From: an uncultured Mycoplasmatota bacterium
GTDB taxonomy: Bacteria > Bacillota_I > Bacilli_A > RF39 > UBA660
NCBI GenBank assembly: GCA_947056845.1
Contig: CAMSCJ010000004.1
Span: 1-64,000, forward strand
Length of the DNA stretch: 64,000 nucleotides
Direction of reading: 5' to 3'
The position numbers and the translations under genes are program-made. Below, piece after piece: positions 42,611-50,990 of this stretch; within the stretch, counting starts at the first letter, position 1; the number at the start of each line of letters is the position of its first letter. The notes under the pieces are model-generated. The model was not told the origin of the DNA, did no database searches, and saw nothing but the letters and a program-made list of their open reading frames with translations.

Positions 42611-43349
42611 GTTTCATTTTTTATATTGGATAATGGCATTTATATGTAGTTTTTGCGGATTATTTAAAAATTTTTTATATTTTAGTGCGCTAATTATTAT
42701 TCATGAATTTGGGCATTTTATTGGCGCTAAAATAGTAAAATGGAAGGTAAAAAAAATTATTGTTTTACCGTTTGGTGGTATTACGATTTTCGATGAATTT
42801 CTAAGTAAAAGCCTATTTGAAGAATTTATTATTCTGATATTAGGCCCATTATTTCAAATACTATTTTATGTTATATATAATAAGATTTTTGGTTTTAACA
42901 CCTTATTATACAATTATCATTATGCCTTATTATTTTTTAATATTTTGCCAGTTTACCCATTAGATGGTTATAAATTATTGAATATTTTTATTAACAAATT
43001 CTGTTCGTTTAAAATGAGTCATTTATTGACCATGACCATTTCTTCTATAATTGCTATAGCGTTTTTTATAATAAACTTATATCAAGCTAATTTTATTATG
43101 TTATTAGCACTTATATTTTTAGTTATTAAAAATATCGAGGAATTTATCAATCATAATTTAATTTTTAATAAATTTTTATTAGAAAGATATTTATATTCTA
43201 TAAATTTAAAAAAAACGAAAATTATAAAAAGTAACAATTTTAAAAAGATGAAGCGTGAATATAAACACATTTTTTATTATAATCATAAATATGAAACAGA
43301 AAAAACATTTTTAAAGAAAAAATTTGACATTAAGCATAAATTATGTTAG
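42597..43349 (+). CDS. Site-2 intramembrane metalloprotease SpoIVFB-like (M50)
   Basis: The 250-residue protein is an M50 protease with several membrane segments. The zinc site is IIIHEFGHFIGAKI (HExxH) near residues 32-45, and the third-ligand region is NILPVYPLDGYK. In Bacillus, SpoIVFB cleaves pro-sigma-K at a late sporulation stage. The gene overlaps the SpoIVFA-like partner. Together with spoIVB at 60.4 kb, this suggests the signalling pathway is kept. Confidence 0.88.
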   Translation: MIIFKFHFLYWIMAFICSFCGLFKNFLYFSALIIIHEFGHFIGAKIVKWKVKKIIVLPFGGITIFDEFLSKSLFEEFIILILGPLFQILFYVIYNKIFGFNTLLYNYHYALLFFNILPVYPLDGYKLLNIFINKFCSFKMSHLLTMTISSIIAIAFFIINLYQANFIMLLALIFLVIKNIEEFINHNLIFNKFLLERYLYSINLKKTKIIKSNNFKKMKREYKHIFYYNHKYETEKTFLKKKFDIKHKLC

Positions 43350-43351
43350 AA

Positions 43352-43440
43352 TTTTATATTGTGTAGAGCCTCTCTCTACAACCGCACAGAAAAGGTTTGA
43401 AACAAGGATATTTGTACCTCAATGGCGAGTCTTAGATTAA
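43352..43440 (+). ncRNA. Ribosomal protein L21 leader
   Basis: The stretch between spoIVFB and rplU has the L21-leader look: a short hairpin TTGTGTAGAG/CTCTACAA, then ACCGCACAGAAAAGG and a late GGCGAGTCTTAG segment before the AGGAGG site. This cis-acting structure in Bacillota is thought to control the rplU operon in response to L21 or ribosomal assembly. The exact ends are approximate. Confidence 0.75.
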
Positions 43441-43457
43441 TTAAAGGAGGTTAAAAA

Positions 43458-43757
43458 ATGAAAGCAGTAATTGAAACCGGAGGAAAACAATATACAGTTG
43501 AAAAAGATGCTATACTTTATGTTGAAAAATTAGATACTGAAGTTGGTAAAACTGTAAAATTTGATAAGGTTTTGATGGTTGATGACAAAGTTGGCACACC
43601 ATACTTAGATGCTACTGTAACGGCAGAAGTTACAAAACATGGAAAAAACAAAAAAATAAAAGTGTTCAAGTATAATCAAAAGAAAAATTATCACAGAACA
43701 CAAGGTCATCGTCAACCATATACTCAACTTTTAATTAAACAAATTGAGTGTAAATAA
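43458..43757 (+). CDS. rplU: 50S ribosomal protein L21
   Basis: The 99-residue protein begins [20 protein letters not shown], and has [22 protein letters not shown] and [23 protein letters not shown]. These are standard L21. It is the first gene of the rplU-prp-rpmA operon. Confidence 0.98.
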   Translation: MKAVIETGGKQYTVEKDAILYVEKLDTEVGKTVKFDKVLMVDDKVGTPYLDATVTAEVTKHGKNKKIKVFKYNQKKNYHRTQGHRQPYTQLLIKQIECK

Positions 43758-43758
43758 A

Positions 43759-44061
43759 ATGATTAAAATTGAAGTAAATTATCATAATAATCAAGTGAGT
43801 GACATTATTATAAGCGGACATTCTAACTATGATGTTATCGGGCGAGATATTGTTTGTGCTAGTACTAGTAGTATTGCTATTACGACAATTAACGCCATTT
43901 TAACGCTTGATAACGAGGCGCTTGCTTATAATGAGAGTGATGGCTATTTAGAAATTAAAGTAATTAAGCACAATAAATATATTGATGTTCTAATTTCTAA
44001 TATGCTAAATTTATTTAAAGAATTAGAAAAAAAATATAAAAAATATATAAATTTTAAATAA
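43759..44061 (+). CDS. prp: Ribosomal-processing cysteine protease Prp
   Basis: The 100-residue protease has the conserved [19 protein letters not shown] segment with the catalytic His and Cys. Prp removes the N-terminal extension of L27 before ribosome assembly. The ATG at 43759 immediately follows the rplU stop. The matching L27 presequence is present in the next gene. Confidence 0.95.
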   Translation: MIKIEVNYHNNQVSDIIISGHSNYDVIGRDIVCASTSSIAITTINAILTLDNEALAYNESDGYLEIKVIKHNKYIDVLISNMLNLFKELEKKYKKYINFK

Positions 44062-44074
44062 GAGGAGGTGTATC

Positions 44075-44365
44075 ATGAATTTAATGCAATTAAACATTCA
44101 ACTATTTGCGCATAAAAAAGGGCAAGGTTCAACAAAAAATGGTCGTGATTCAATCGCTAAAAGATTGGGTGCTAAAGCTGCTGATGGTGAATATGTATCT
44201 GGCGGTTCAATTTTATATCGTCAACGTGGAACAAAAATATACCCTGGCAAGAATGTTGGAATTGGTTCAGATGATACAGTTTATGCAAAAATAGATGGTT
44301 ATGTTAAATTTGAAAGAGTTGGCAAAGATAGAAAACAAGTTAGTATTTATGCTGAAAGAGTTTAG
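44075..44365 (+). CDS. rpmA: 50S ribosomal protein L27 with cleavable presequence
   Basis: The 96-residue protein starts [19 protein letters not shown]. The presequence through LFA before HKKG is the Prp cleavage region typical of Bacillota L27. The body ([23 protein letters not shown], then [20 protein letters not shown]) is standard. A strong GAGGAGGTG site precedes the start. Confidence 0.97.
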   Translation: MNLMQLNIQLFAHKKGQGSTKNGRDSIAKRLGAKAADGEYVSGGSILYRQRGTKIYPGKNVGIGSDDTVYAKIDGYVKFERVGKDRKQVSIYAERV

Positions 44366-44390
44366 ATTTTGATTATTCAAAATCTTTTTT
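44364..44390 (+). terminator. Terminator of the rplU-prp-rpmA operon
   Basis: AGATTTTGA and TCAAAATCT form a perfect nine-base stem overlapping the rpmA stop, followed by six T residues. Confidence 0.85.
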
Positions 44391-44411
44391 GTCGGTTTCA
44401 AAAATTGGGTA

Positions 44412-44440
44412 TTTACAAATATCAATTAATGGTATATTAT
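44412..44440 (+). promoter_or_regulatory. Candidate promoter of the leader RNA
   Basis: TTTACA (44412-44417) and TATTAT (44435-44440) are separated by 17 bases, about 20 bases before a hairpin with a T run. Confidence 0.5.
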
Positions 44441-44457
44441 TAATTTAGAGAGTAGGT

Positions 44458-44505
44458 GAAGAAAAACTAAAGATGATTTGTTTCATTAGGTTTTTCTTCT
44501 TTTTT
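44458..44505 (+). promoter_or_regulatory. Leader hairpin terminator with mini-ORF (possible attenuator)
   Basis: GAAGAAAAACT (44458-44468) pairs with AGGTTTTTCTTC (44488-44499) and is followed by a T run, all before the next gene. An 18-codon frame (44473-44529) starts in the loop, holds six Phe codons in and after the 3' arm, and stops at an ATGA overlap with the gene at 44526. It could be an attenuator or a short RNA. Its ribosome site is weak. Confidence 0.45.
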
Positions 44506-44525
44506 GTAAAGGTGGTAAGAATTAT

Positions 44526-45050
44526 ATGAATAAAATAGAAGGAAATATTTATACTGAAAGTTGTATTAATATTGATACTAATAAAGCGCATAATTTGCTT
44601 ATTTATGAATATTCCATTAATAATAACAAAAAGCAAAAAATGTTTGTTGGTGAAATTGTTGACGATAATGTTGATACTAAAGAGTTACTTTTTTGTCTAA
44701 ATAAAGTTGTCAATTGTAATGTTAATGATAGTCTTCCAATATTTGCTTGTAGTTGGATAAAATATGGCATAAATAAAAATCTATTTTTAAGTGTTAATTT
44801 TTCAAAAAAAGGATATAATTTTATATTTAATAAAGATTTAAATATTCTCAATTGTGAATTTAAAAGAGATATTTATTATTCTTCTATAGATTTTAATAAT
44901 AATTTAAATGAGCAAGTCATAATTGATTATACATCAAAACGCTTTTGTTCAATTGGTGACAATCTCAATTCTTACCCGTTAGATTATTACGTAGATAGCA
45001 AAGAACATACTGAAATCAGTGGGCAAAAATGCCTTACATATCAAAATTAA
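44526..45050 (+). CDS. Unknown 174-residue protein
   Basis: I do not recognise this soluble-looking protein. It has no signal peptide or membrane segment. There is a strand-rich N-terminal half (MFVGEIVDDNVDTKELLFCLNKVV) and six cysteines scattered through the chain. It is preceded by the hairpin leader. GGTGG lies upstream. No function is proposed. Confidence 0.5.
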   Translation: MNKIEGNIYTESCINIDTNKAHNLLIYEYSINNNKKQKMFVGEIVDDNVDTKELLFCLNKVVNCNVNDSLPIFACSWIKYGINKNLFLSVNFSKKGYNFIFNKDLNILNCEFKRDIYYSSIDFNNNLNEQVIIDYTSKRFCSIGDNLNSYPLDYYVDSKEHTEISGQKCLTYQN

Positions 45051-45144
45051 GTTAATAGTTAAAATAATGTCAATAAAAGATATCCAACGATAAGTTAGTT
45101 GCGATATTTTTTATTTAAGTGTATAATTAATAATGGTGATATTT

Positions 45145-45618
45145 ATGTTTCAGAAAAGTTTGATTATAACTTTAGTTTGTGTTTTGATTGATCAAATTAT
45201 TAAATTAATAATCATGGGTACTATGGGACTTGGTAGTAGTATTTTAGTTATTCCGAACTTTTTTTCTTTAACATACGTTGAAAATAATGGAGCTGCTTGG
45301 AGTATTTTTAGTGGCAATCGTATTCTTTTAATTTCTATCTCAGTTATTGCTCTATTATTGGTATATTTTTATTTTATAAAAAACAAAAATATCAAAATGT
45401 TTGAACTTATTATTTATAGCATTTTGATAGGTGGAATAATGGGAAACTTGCTTGATCGTATTAAAGTAGGATGTGTTATCGATTATTTGGATTTTAATAT
45501 TTTTGGTTACAATTTTCCTGTTTTTAATTTTGCAGATATCTGCATTGTTGTTTCTGTTATAATATTATTAATTTATAGTTTCAAAGGTGAAAAATCGCAT
45601 GCAAAAAATAATAGTTAA
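45145..45618 (+). CDS. lspA: Lipoprotein signal peptidase II
   Basis: The protein has four membrane segments and the LspA motifs: VLIDQIIKLII, YVENNGAAWSIF, GGIMGNLLDRIK, VIDYLDF and FPVFNFADICI with the two catalytic Asp. It cuts signal peptides from prolipoproteins such as those seen in this window. The ATG at 45145 is chosen with GGTGAT upstream. It overlaps the pseudouridine synthase gene by 20 bases. Confidence 0.96.
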   Translation: MFQKSLIITLVCVLIDQIIKLIIMGTMGLGSSILVIPNFFSLTYVENNGAAWSIFSGNRILLISISVIALLLVYFYFIKNKNIKMFELIIYSILIGGIMGNLLDRIKVGCVIDYLDFNIFGYNFPVFNFADICIVVSVIILLIYSFKGEKSHAKNNS

Positions 45619-46498
45619 CGAAAATAATAATTTAAGAATTGATATTTATTTAATCGAAAAATTAAAATATTCTAGAAGCAAAATTCAAAAAATGTTACAA
45701 GATAATTATATAACTGTTAATAACAAAACTGTAAAAAATAGTTATCTATTAAAAGAAAATGACATTATTACAATACAAGATTATATTGAAGAATTACCAA
45801 ATATTTCACCAGAAAATATGAATTTAGATATTATTTATGAAGATGATGATGTTATTGTTATTAATAAAGAAAATGGCATTGTTGTGCATCCAGCTGTTGG
45901 CAATAGTAGCCATACATTAGTAAATGGTTTAATGTTTCACTCTAAAAAACTTAGTGATATAAATGGCGAATTTAGGCCAGGTATTGTTCATAGAATCGAT
46001 GCTTTCACAACTGGATTACTGATGGTTGCTAAAAACAATTTTGCCCATGAATTTTTAGCCAAACAACTAGAGGAAAAAAAGACTGTTAGAAAATATATAG
46101 CTTTAGTTTGGGGGAAAATTGAAACAGATACTGGAACAGTTGACGCTCCAATTGGAAGAGATAAAAAAGACCGCAAAAAAATGGCTGTGACTGATCAAAA
46201 TAGCAAAAAAGCCATAACTCACTTTAAAGTTTTAAAAAGATTTTCTAATGCTAGTTTAATTGAATTACAACTAGAAACAGGCAGAACACACCAAATTCGC
46301 GTCCACATGCATTATATTGGGCATCCTGTTGTTAATGATCCTGTTTATGGTAAAAGAAAATTATTAGATGATAGTGGTCAATGTTTGCATGCAAAAGTTT
46401 TAGGTTTTATTCATCCAAGAACTTTAAAATATATGGAATTTGAGAGTGAATTACCAACATGTTTTAACAAAATTTTAAATCAATTTATAGATAATTAG
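45599..46498 (+). CDS. rluD: RluD-type 23S rRNA pseudouridine synthase
   Basis: The protein has an N-terminal S4 domain (LRIDIYLIEKLKYSRSKIQKMLQ) and a RluA-type catalytic domain. The active-site loop reads IVHRIDAFTTGLLMVAK; the usual form is HRLDKDTSGL, so the catalytic Asp is kept but the next residues are unusual. QLETGRTHQIRVHMHYIGHPVVNDPVYG is standard. It probably modifies helix-69-type uridines. The ATG at 45599 is preferred. Confidence 0.9.
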   Translation: MQKIIVNENNNLRIDIYLIEKLKYSRSKIQKMLQDNYITVNNKTVKNSYLLKENDIITIQDYIEELPNISPENMNLDIIYEDDDVIVINKENGIVVHPAVGNSSHTLVNGLMFHSKKLSDINGEFRPGIVHRIDAFTTGLLMVAKNNFAHEFLAKQLEEKKTVRKYIALVWGKIETDTGTVDAPIGRDKKDRKKMAVTDQNSKKAITHFKVLKRFSNASLIELQLETGRTHQIRVHMHYIGHPVVNDPVYGKRKLLDDSGQCLHAKVLGFIHPRTLKYMEFESELPTCFNKILNQFIDN

Positions 46499-46507
46499 GA
46501 GGCTTAT

Positions 46508-47683
46508 ATGGAAACAATGGTTAATGAATTAGATGAAAAAGTTATGAAATTATTACATTTTTTTATAACTGTGCAAGGGTATAATCCTATTATTTTGCGT
46601 GGTGCTAAAAATGAAATTTGGTTAGAAAATTTGGATTCTGACTATGGAATTGTTAGAATTGTAACTAATTATATTCATAATGACGAACAATTTGATTTTG
46701 ATTTATTTAAAACAAATCAAATTATGAAAAAAATCAAGAAAAAAACATTATCGGTTAATTTAAAAACATTAAGTATCTTTTTAAATTTAGGTGATAATGT
46801 AGCTGAACTAAAAGAAAATCAATATAATTTCGGAAATATTGACTGCATTAAAATAAATGAAATTGATGATTTAAATAATTATAAATTTTTAACTAGTATA
46901 TTTCCTGATATATCAGTATCTACCAAATTTAAGGAGCAAGGAACTGAACTATTCTTAAAAATAACTCAGGATATCAATAAAAAAAATGAAAAAGAAACCA
47001 AGCAAGCAGAAGAATTATTTAAAATGAGAAAGCCAATAATAACTTATATATTAATATTAATTAACCTTTTAATTTTCCTATTAATGTATATTTTCGGGAA
47101 AGGTAGTACTAATGCCCAAACTTTGGTTGATTTTGGTGGTCTAGTCCCAGGATATGTTAATGGCACTTATGGAAGTTATGAGTTATACCGCTTTATTACC
47201 TCAATCTTTTTACATAATGGTATTGCACATTTAGTATTTAATATGTATGCTCTTTATATTTTAGGGCCACAATTAGAAAGCTTTTTTGGCAAAACCAAAT
47301 TTGTAATTATTTATCTTGTTAGTGGAATTGCCGGAAATTTATTAAGCTTATTATTTTTATCAACCAACACCGTTAGTGTAGGGGCAAGTGGCGCAATATT
47401 TGGTCTTATGGGCGCTTTATTATACTTTGGATATCATTACCGAGTATATCTTGGAACAGTTATTAAATCACAAATAATCCCTATCATTATTTTAAATCTT
47501 ATATTAGGATTTATGTCAACAGGTATTAATAATTTTGCGCATATTGGTGGTTTAGTTGGTGGTATTTTAATATCAATGATGTTAGGAGTTAAGTATAAAT
47601 CAAAATTATCAGATAAAATAAATGGTATTATTATGTCAATAATTTATTTTGGTTTTATGATTTATATGGGATTTTTTAAATAA
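46508..47683 (+). CDS. Rhomboid family intramembrane serine protease (GluP-like)
   Basis: The 391-residue protein has a soluble N-terminal domain of about 175 residues and a rhomboid core of six or seven membrane segments. The motifs are RFITSIFLHNGIAHLVFNMYAL (HN dyad region), the serine motif VSVGASGAIFGLMGALL, and NFAHIGGLVGG with the catalytic His. The N-terminal domain plus membrane core is the layout of Bacillus GluP (YqgP), linked to membrane-protein quality control. Confidence 0.9.
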   Translation: METMVNELDEKVMKLLHFFITVQGYNPIILRGAKNEIWLENLDSDYGIVRIVTNYIHNDEQFDFDLFKTNQIMKKIKKKTLSVNLKTLSIFLNLGDNVAELKENQYNFGNIDCIKINEIDDLNNYKFLTSIFPDISVSTKFKEQGTELFLKITQDINKKNEKETKQAEELFKMRKPIITYILILINLLIFLLMYIFGKGSTNAQTLVDFGGLVPGYVNGTYGSYELYRFITSIFLHNGIAHLVFNMYALYILGPQLESFFGKTKFVIIYLVSGIAGNLLSLLFLSTNTVSVGASGAIFGLMGALLYFGYHYRVYLGTVIKSQIIPIIILNLILGFMSTGINNFAHIGGLVGGILISMMLGVKYKSKLSDKINGIIMSIIYFGFMIYMGFFK

Positions 47684-48298
47684 ATGAACTATCAATTAAA
47701 ATTAGAAGAAATAATTGAAGAAAATCAAAATAATAATTATATTCCATCACTTTTACTGCATAGTTGTTGTGCACCATGTAGTAGTTACTGCTTAGAATAT
47801 CTATCAAATTTTTTTAAAATAACTATTTTTTACTACAATCCCAATATAACAGAAAAAGAAGAGTATTTAAAAAGAGTAACTGAACAGCAAAGATTAATAA
47901 GTGAACTGCCACAAAAAAATAAAATAAAATTTATAGAGGGAAACTATAATCCTGATTTATTTTTTGATATTTCTAAAGGTTTAGAGCGTGAACCCGAAAA
48001 AGGTAAACGTTGCTTTAGGTGTTATGAACTTAGAATGCGGGAAACAGCGCTAATTGCGAAAAAAAATAACTTTGATTATTTTGCTACAACTTTAACTTTA
48101 AGTCCTTATAAAAATGCCAATTGGGTTAATGAAATAGGTGAGAAGTTAGAAAGTGAATTAAATATAAAATATTTATATTCTGATTTTAAAAAGAAAAATG
48201 GATATAAAAGATCAATTGAGTTATCAAAAATATACAATTTATATAGACAAGATTATTGTGGTTGTATTTATTCTAAACAAAATAAAACTAAAGATTAA
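47684..48298 (+). CDS. queH: Epoxyqueuosine reductase QueH
   Basis: The 204-residue protein has LLLHSCCAPCSSYCLEYL at the start, YYNPNITEKEEYLKR, GKRCFRCYELRM and ATTLTLSPYKN, with DYCGCIYSK at the end. These cysteine pairs hold the iron-sulfur and metal centres of QueH, which makes queuosine from epoxyqueuosine in tRNA. It starts one base after the rhomboid stop, so translation is coupled. Confidence 0.93.
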   Translation: MNYQLKLEEIIEENQNNNYIPSLLLHSCCAPCSSYCLEYLSNFFKITIFYYNPNITEKEEYLKRVTEQQRLISELPQKNKIKFIEGNYNPDLFFDISKGLEREPEKGKRCFRCYELRMRETALIAKKNNFDYFATTLTLSPYKNANWVNEIGEKLESELNIKYLYSDFKKKNGYKRSIELSKIYNLYRQDYCGCIYSKQNKTKD

Positions 48299-48318
48299 TT
48301 TTGAATCTTTAGTTTTTC
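48284..48318. terminator. Bidirectional terminator
   Basis: A perfect 13-base stem (48284-48296 with 48304-48316) lies across the convergent ends of queH and rnhC, with T runs on both strands. Confidence 0.85.
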
Positions 48319-49251
48319 TTTTATTTTTTCAGTATTTTTAAAACTTAATTTAGCAATTTCATTTAATTTTTCAAAGCCGTATTTTTGAACAATTTTAACA
48401 CCTACATCATCAACACTATTTGATGCTCCTTTAGGAAGTAATATGCCTAAATCTTTACTAATTTTAGAAAATTCTTTAATAAAAATATAGCGACTTATAA
48501 TTGAAGCACAAGCAACCGATAAACATTTATCTTCGGCCTTAGTCATAAATGTAATATTTCTTACAACATTAGGAATACCTTTTAAATAATTAAAATAAAC
48601 ATAAGGTTTAGCAAATTCATCTACAACAACATAATCATATTTTTTTTCTTCATTAGTTAATTTTGTCAAAACTTTATTATGTAAAATTGCTTTAATTTTG
48701 TTCATATTAATATCAGTAGAATATTTTTGATTATATTCTTTATTAGAAAATACTATACTCTGATATTTAATTCTTTTTAGTATTTTAGGTACAATCGTTA
48801 ATATTTTTTCATCAGTTAATTTTTTAGAATCTCTAACACCTAATGCTTCTAAAAAAGGGATATCTTCTTTTGTTACATAGGCACTTGTTACAACAATAGG
48901 CCCAAAATAGTCTCCCGTTCCAACTTCATCAGAACCAATAGTATTAGCATAATAAATTTTAGGATTAATTTTATTTTCCTGTTTTTCCTTTTTTTCTTTT
49001 TGCTCACTATTAGTAGTTTCTATTTTTTTTAGGGGATTTAAATGTCTTTCTCTTTCAATCCACATTTGGGCTGATATATCAGCACTAATTCCCTGAAAAA
49101 CCGCTTTTCCAGATTCATAAAGAGTTACAACAGTATCAGCATCATCAGCTTGAAAAACAGCATAAGCAGGGGTTTTAGGACGTTTAAAGTCTTCAAAGAA
49201 TTCAATCATTTCTTGTTTGGTATTATCACTTACCTTTACAGTTATTGTCAT
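48295..49251 (-). CDS. rnhC: Ribonuclease HIII
   Basis: The 318-residue enzyme has an N-terminal TBP-like substrate-binding domain (residues 1-75), a charged linker, and a type 2 RNase H domain. That domain has NTIGSDEVGTGDYFGPIVV (DEVG active site), VRDSKKLTD and CLSVACASIISRY. It removes RNA from RNA-DNA hybrids. The N-terminal domain distinguishes it from RNase HII. Confidence 0.95.
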   Translation of the reverse strand: MTITVKVSDNTKQEMIEFFEDFKRPKTPAYAVFQADDADTVVTLYESGKAVFQGISADISAQMWIERERHLNPLKKIETTNSEQKEKKEKQENKINPKIYYANTIGSDEVGTGDYFGPIVVTSAYVTKEDIPFLEALGVRDSKKLTDEKILTIVPKILKRIKYQSIVFSNKEYNQKYSTDINMNKIKAILHNKVLTKLTNEEKKYDYVVVDEFAKPYVYFNYLKGIPNVVRNITFMTKAEDKCLSVACASIISRYIFIKEFSKISKDLGILLPKGASNSVDDVGVKIVQKYGFEKLNEIAKLSFKNTEKIKEKLKIQN

Positions 49252-49350
49252 AACTTCACCTCTAAATTATTGTAACACGAGTTAGTCAAAAAAGAAAACA
49301 CTTTCTTTTTATAGTTTTTTATAATATAATTATAATGGAGGGGAAAACAA

Positions 49351-50064
49351 ATGAATATAGTTGATATTATTATCATTTTAATCATTATTTCAGGGTTGGT
49401 TTTAGGTTTCAAGCGAGGACTAACTAGAGAAGTCGTCCATTTTGCCAAATTTGCACTTGCTTTAGTTATAGCTTTTTTACTTAAAAATCCTTTATCAAAA
49501 ATAATGTATGAACATTTACCATTTTTTGAATTTGGTGGAATTTTTAAAGGAGTAACTGCACTTAATATCATTTTATATGAATTTATAGCTTTTTTACTTG
49601 TTCTAGGAATAATTATGATTATTTTTAGGATACTATTATTAGCAACTGCCATTTTTGAAAAAATCTTAAATACAACCGTTATTTTAAGTTTACCAAGTAA
49701 ATTATTAGGAATGATTGTAGGAGGAATTCATTATTATTTGATTACCTTTATTGTACTATTTATTGTGACTTTACCATTTTTTAAACTAAATGATGTTTTA
49801 ATTGGTTCTAAATTAAGAGATCCAATTTTAAATAAAACACCAATTTTATCTGGATTAGTTGATAAAACCGTTAGTATTATTGATGAATTCAACGAATTAG
49901 GTAAAAAATACAAAACAGAAAGTGATAACGATAAGTTTAATTTAGAAACAATTGATTTATTTCTAAAATATAATATTATAACTGTTGAAGCAGTTGAAAC
50001 ATTAAATTCTAAGGATAAATTGCAAATAGATAATCTTGAGAATGTTTTAGATAAATATAGATAG
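49351..50064 (+). CDS. CvpA family membrane protein
   Basis: The 237-residue protein has four membrane segments and the CvpA opening MNIVDIIIILIIISGLVLGFKRGLTREVVHF. CvpA-like proteins sit in the inner membrane with roles in envelope stress or colicin V export. The C-terminal 60 residues are cytoplasmic and charged. A GGAGGGG site sets the start, and trxA follows by ten bases. Confidence 0.88.
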   Translation: MNIVDIIIILIIISGLVLGFKRGLTREVVHFAKFALALVIAFLLKNPLSKIMYEHLPFFEFGGIFKGVTALNIILYEFIAFLLVLGIIMIIFRILLLATAIFEKILNTTVILSLPSKLLGMIVGGIHYYLITFIVLFIVTLPFFKLNDVLIGSKLRDPILNKTPILSGLVDKTVSIIDEFNELGKKYKTESDNDKFNLETIDLFLKYNIITVEAVETLNSKDKLQIDNLENVLDKYR

Positions 50065-50074
50065 GAGAATTAGT

Positions 50075-50386
50075 ATGGAAATAATACATGGAAGTGAAGA
50101 TAATTTTGATAATTTAATTAATAATGGTATTGTTTTAGTAGATTTTTATGCTGATTGGTGTGGACCTTGTCGAATGTTAGCAACCCAGTTAGAGGCTTTA
50201 ACTAATGAACGAAATGAAGGGAAAATTGTTAAAATTAATGTCGATGAAGCTCAAGAGCTTGCCAAAAAATATGGAATTATGAGTATTCCAGCCTTAATGT
50301 TATTTAAAGATGGAAAATTGATTGATAATAAACTAGGATATATGCCAAAAGAATTAATTACAAATTGGCTTGAAGAAAATAAATAA
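50075..50386 (+). CDS. trxA: Thioredoxin
   Basis: The 103-residue protein has the thioredoxin core VLVDFYADWCGPCRML with the CGPC redox site, VNVDEAQELAKKYGIMSIPALMLF with the cis-Pro, and a C-terminal LITNWLEE helix. It reduces protein disulfides in the cytoplasm. Confidence 0.96.
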   Translation: MEIIHGSEDNFDNLINNGIVLVDFYADWCGPCRMLATQLEALTNERNEGKIVKINVDEAQELAKKYGIMSIPALMLFKDGKLIDNKLGYMPKELITNWLEENK

Positions 50387-50408
50387 AATATTATTTGGAG
50401 TGATTTAA

Positions 50409-50918
50409 ATGAGAAAAAATGCTTTTACTTTAGTAGAGTTATTAGCCATTATATCCTTATTAGGATTAATTGCTTTAATTGCTATTCCTGTTATAACAAA
50501 TACGATGTCAAAACAAAAAGAAAAATTATATTATGATCAATTAAAACAACTAATTTTAGCAGCTCAAAATTGGGGAACAGACAATATAGAAGTTTTAAGT
50601 ACACTAAATAATAAATGTAGCAACGATTACACCATAACATTAACGCAATTAAGGAATAATACTAGTAATACAAATAATGCTGAAGAATTTGTATCATATT
50701 TAGATAAGGATTTCATTAATCCTAAAACAAACGAAAACTTCTTAGATAGTGAAATTTCTATCAAAGTGTATAAAGATAATAAAAGTTATATATATTGTAT
50801 TCAATCAAGTGATTGTATGAACACAAAAAATGATGAATATAAAAATATCGCCGATAGTATATGCTGTGATGGTAATACTATCAAACAAAGAGTAAATGCT
50901 TGTATATTAAATAAATAA
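50409..50918 (+). CDS. Type IV pilin-like protein (prepilin motif)
   Basis: The 169-residue protein has a short leader RKNA, then FTLVELLAIISLLGLIALIAIPVI, the prepilin peptidase motif with Glu at +5 and a hydrophobic helix. The outer part is polar and has four or more cysteines near the C-terminus (CIQSSDCMN, CCDGN). Such pseudopilins act in DNA uptake or secretion. No other pilus gene is nearby, so its machinery lies elsewhere. Confidence 0.85.
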   Translation: MRKNAFTLVELLAIISLLGLIALIAIPVITNTMSKQKEKLYYDQLKQLILAAQNWGTDNIEVLSTLNNKCSNDYTITLTQLRNNTSNTNNAEEFVSYLDKDFINPKTNENFLDSEISIKVYKDNKSYIYCIQSSDCMNTKNDEYKNIADSICCDGNTIKQRVNACILNK

Positions 50919-50927
50919 TATTATAAA

Positions 50928-50964
50928 AAAACAAATATCCTTCGTGACTTATTTGTTTTTTTTT
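50928..50964 (+). terminator. Hairpin terminator
   Basis: AAAACAAATA and TATTTGTTTT form a perfect ten-base stem followed by a long T run, just before the mutS promoter region. Confidence 0.85.
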
Positions 50965-50990
50965 GATAAAATGATATTGTGGTGATAAAT

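Noticed and set aside
43352-43440. T-box riboswitch before rplU
   Set aside because: No T-box sequence or specifier loop is present, and the hairpin pattern and position fit the L21 leader.
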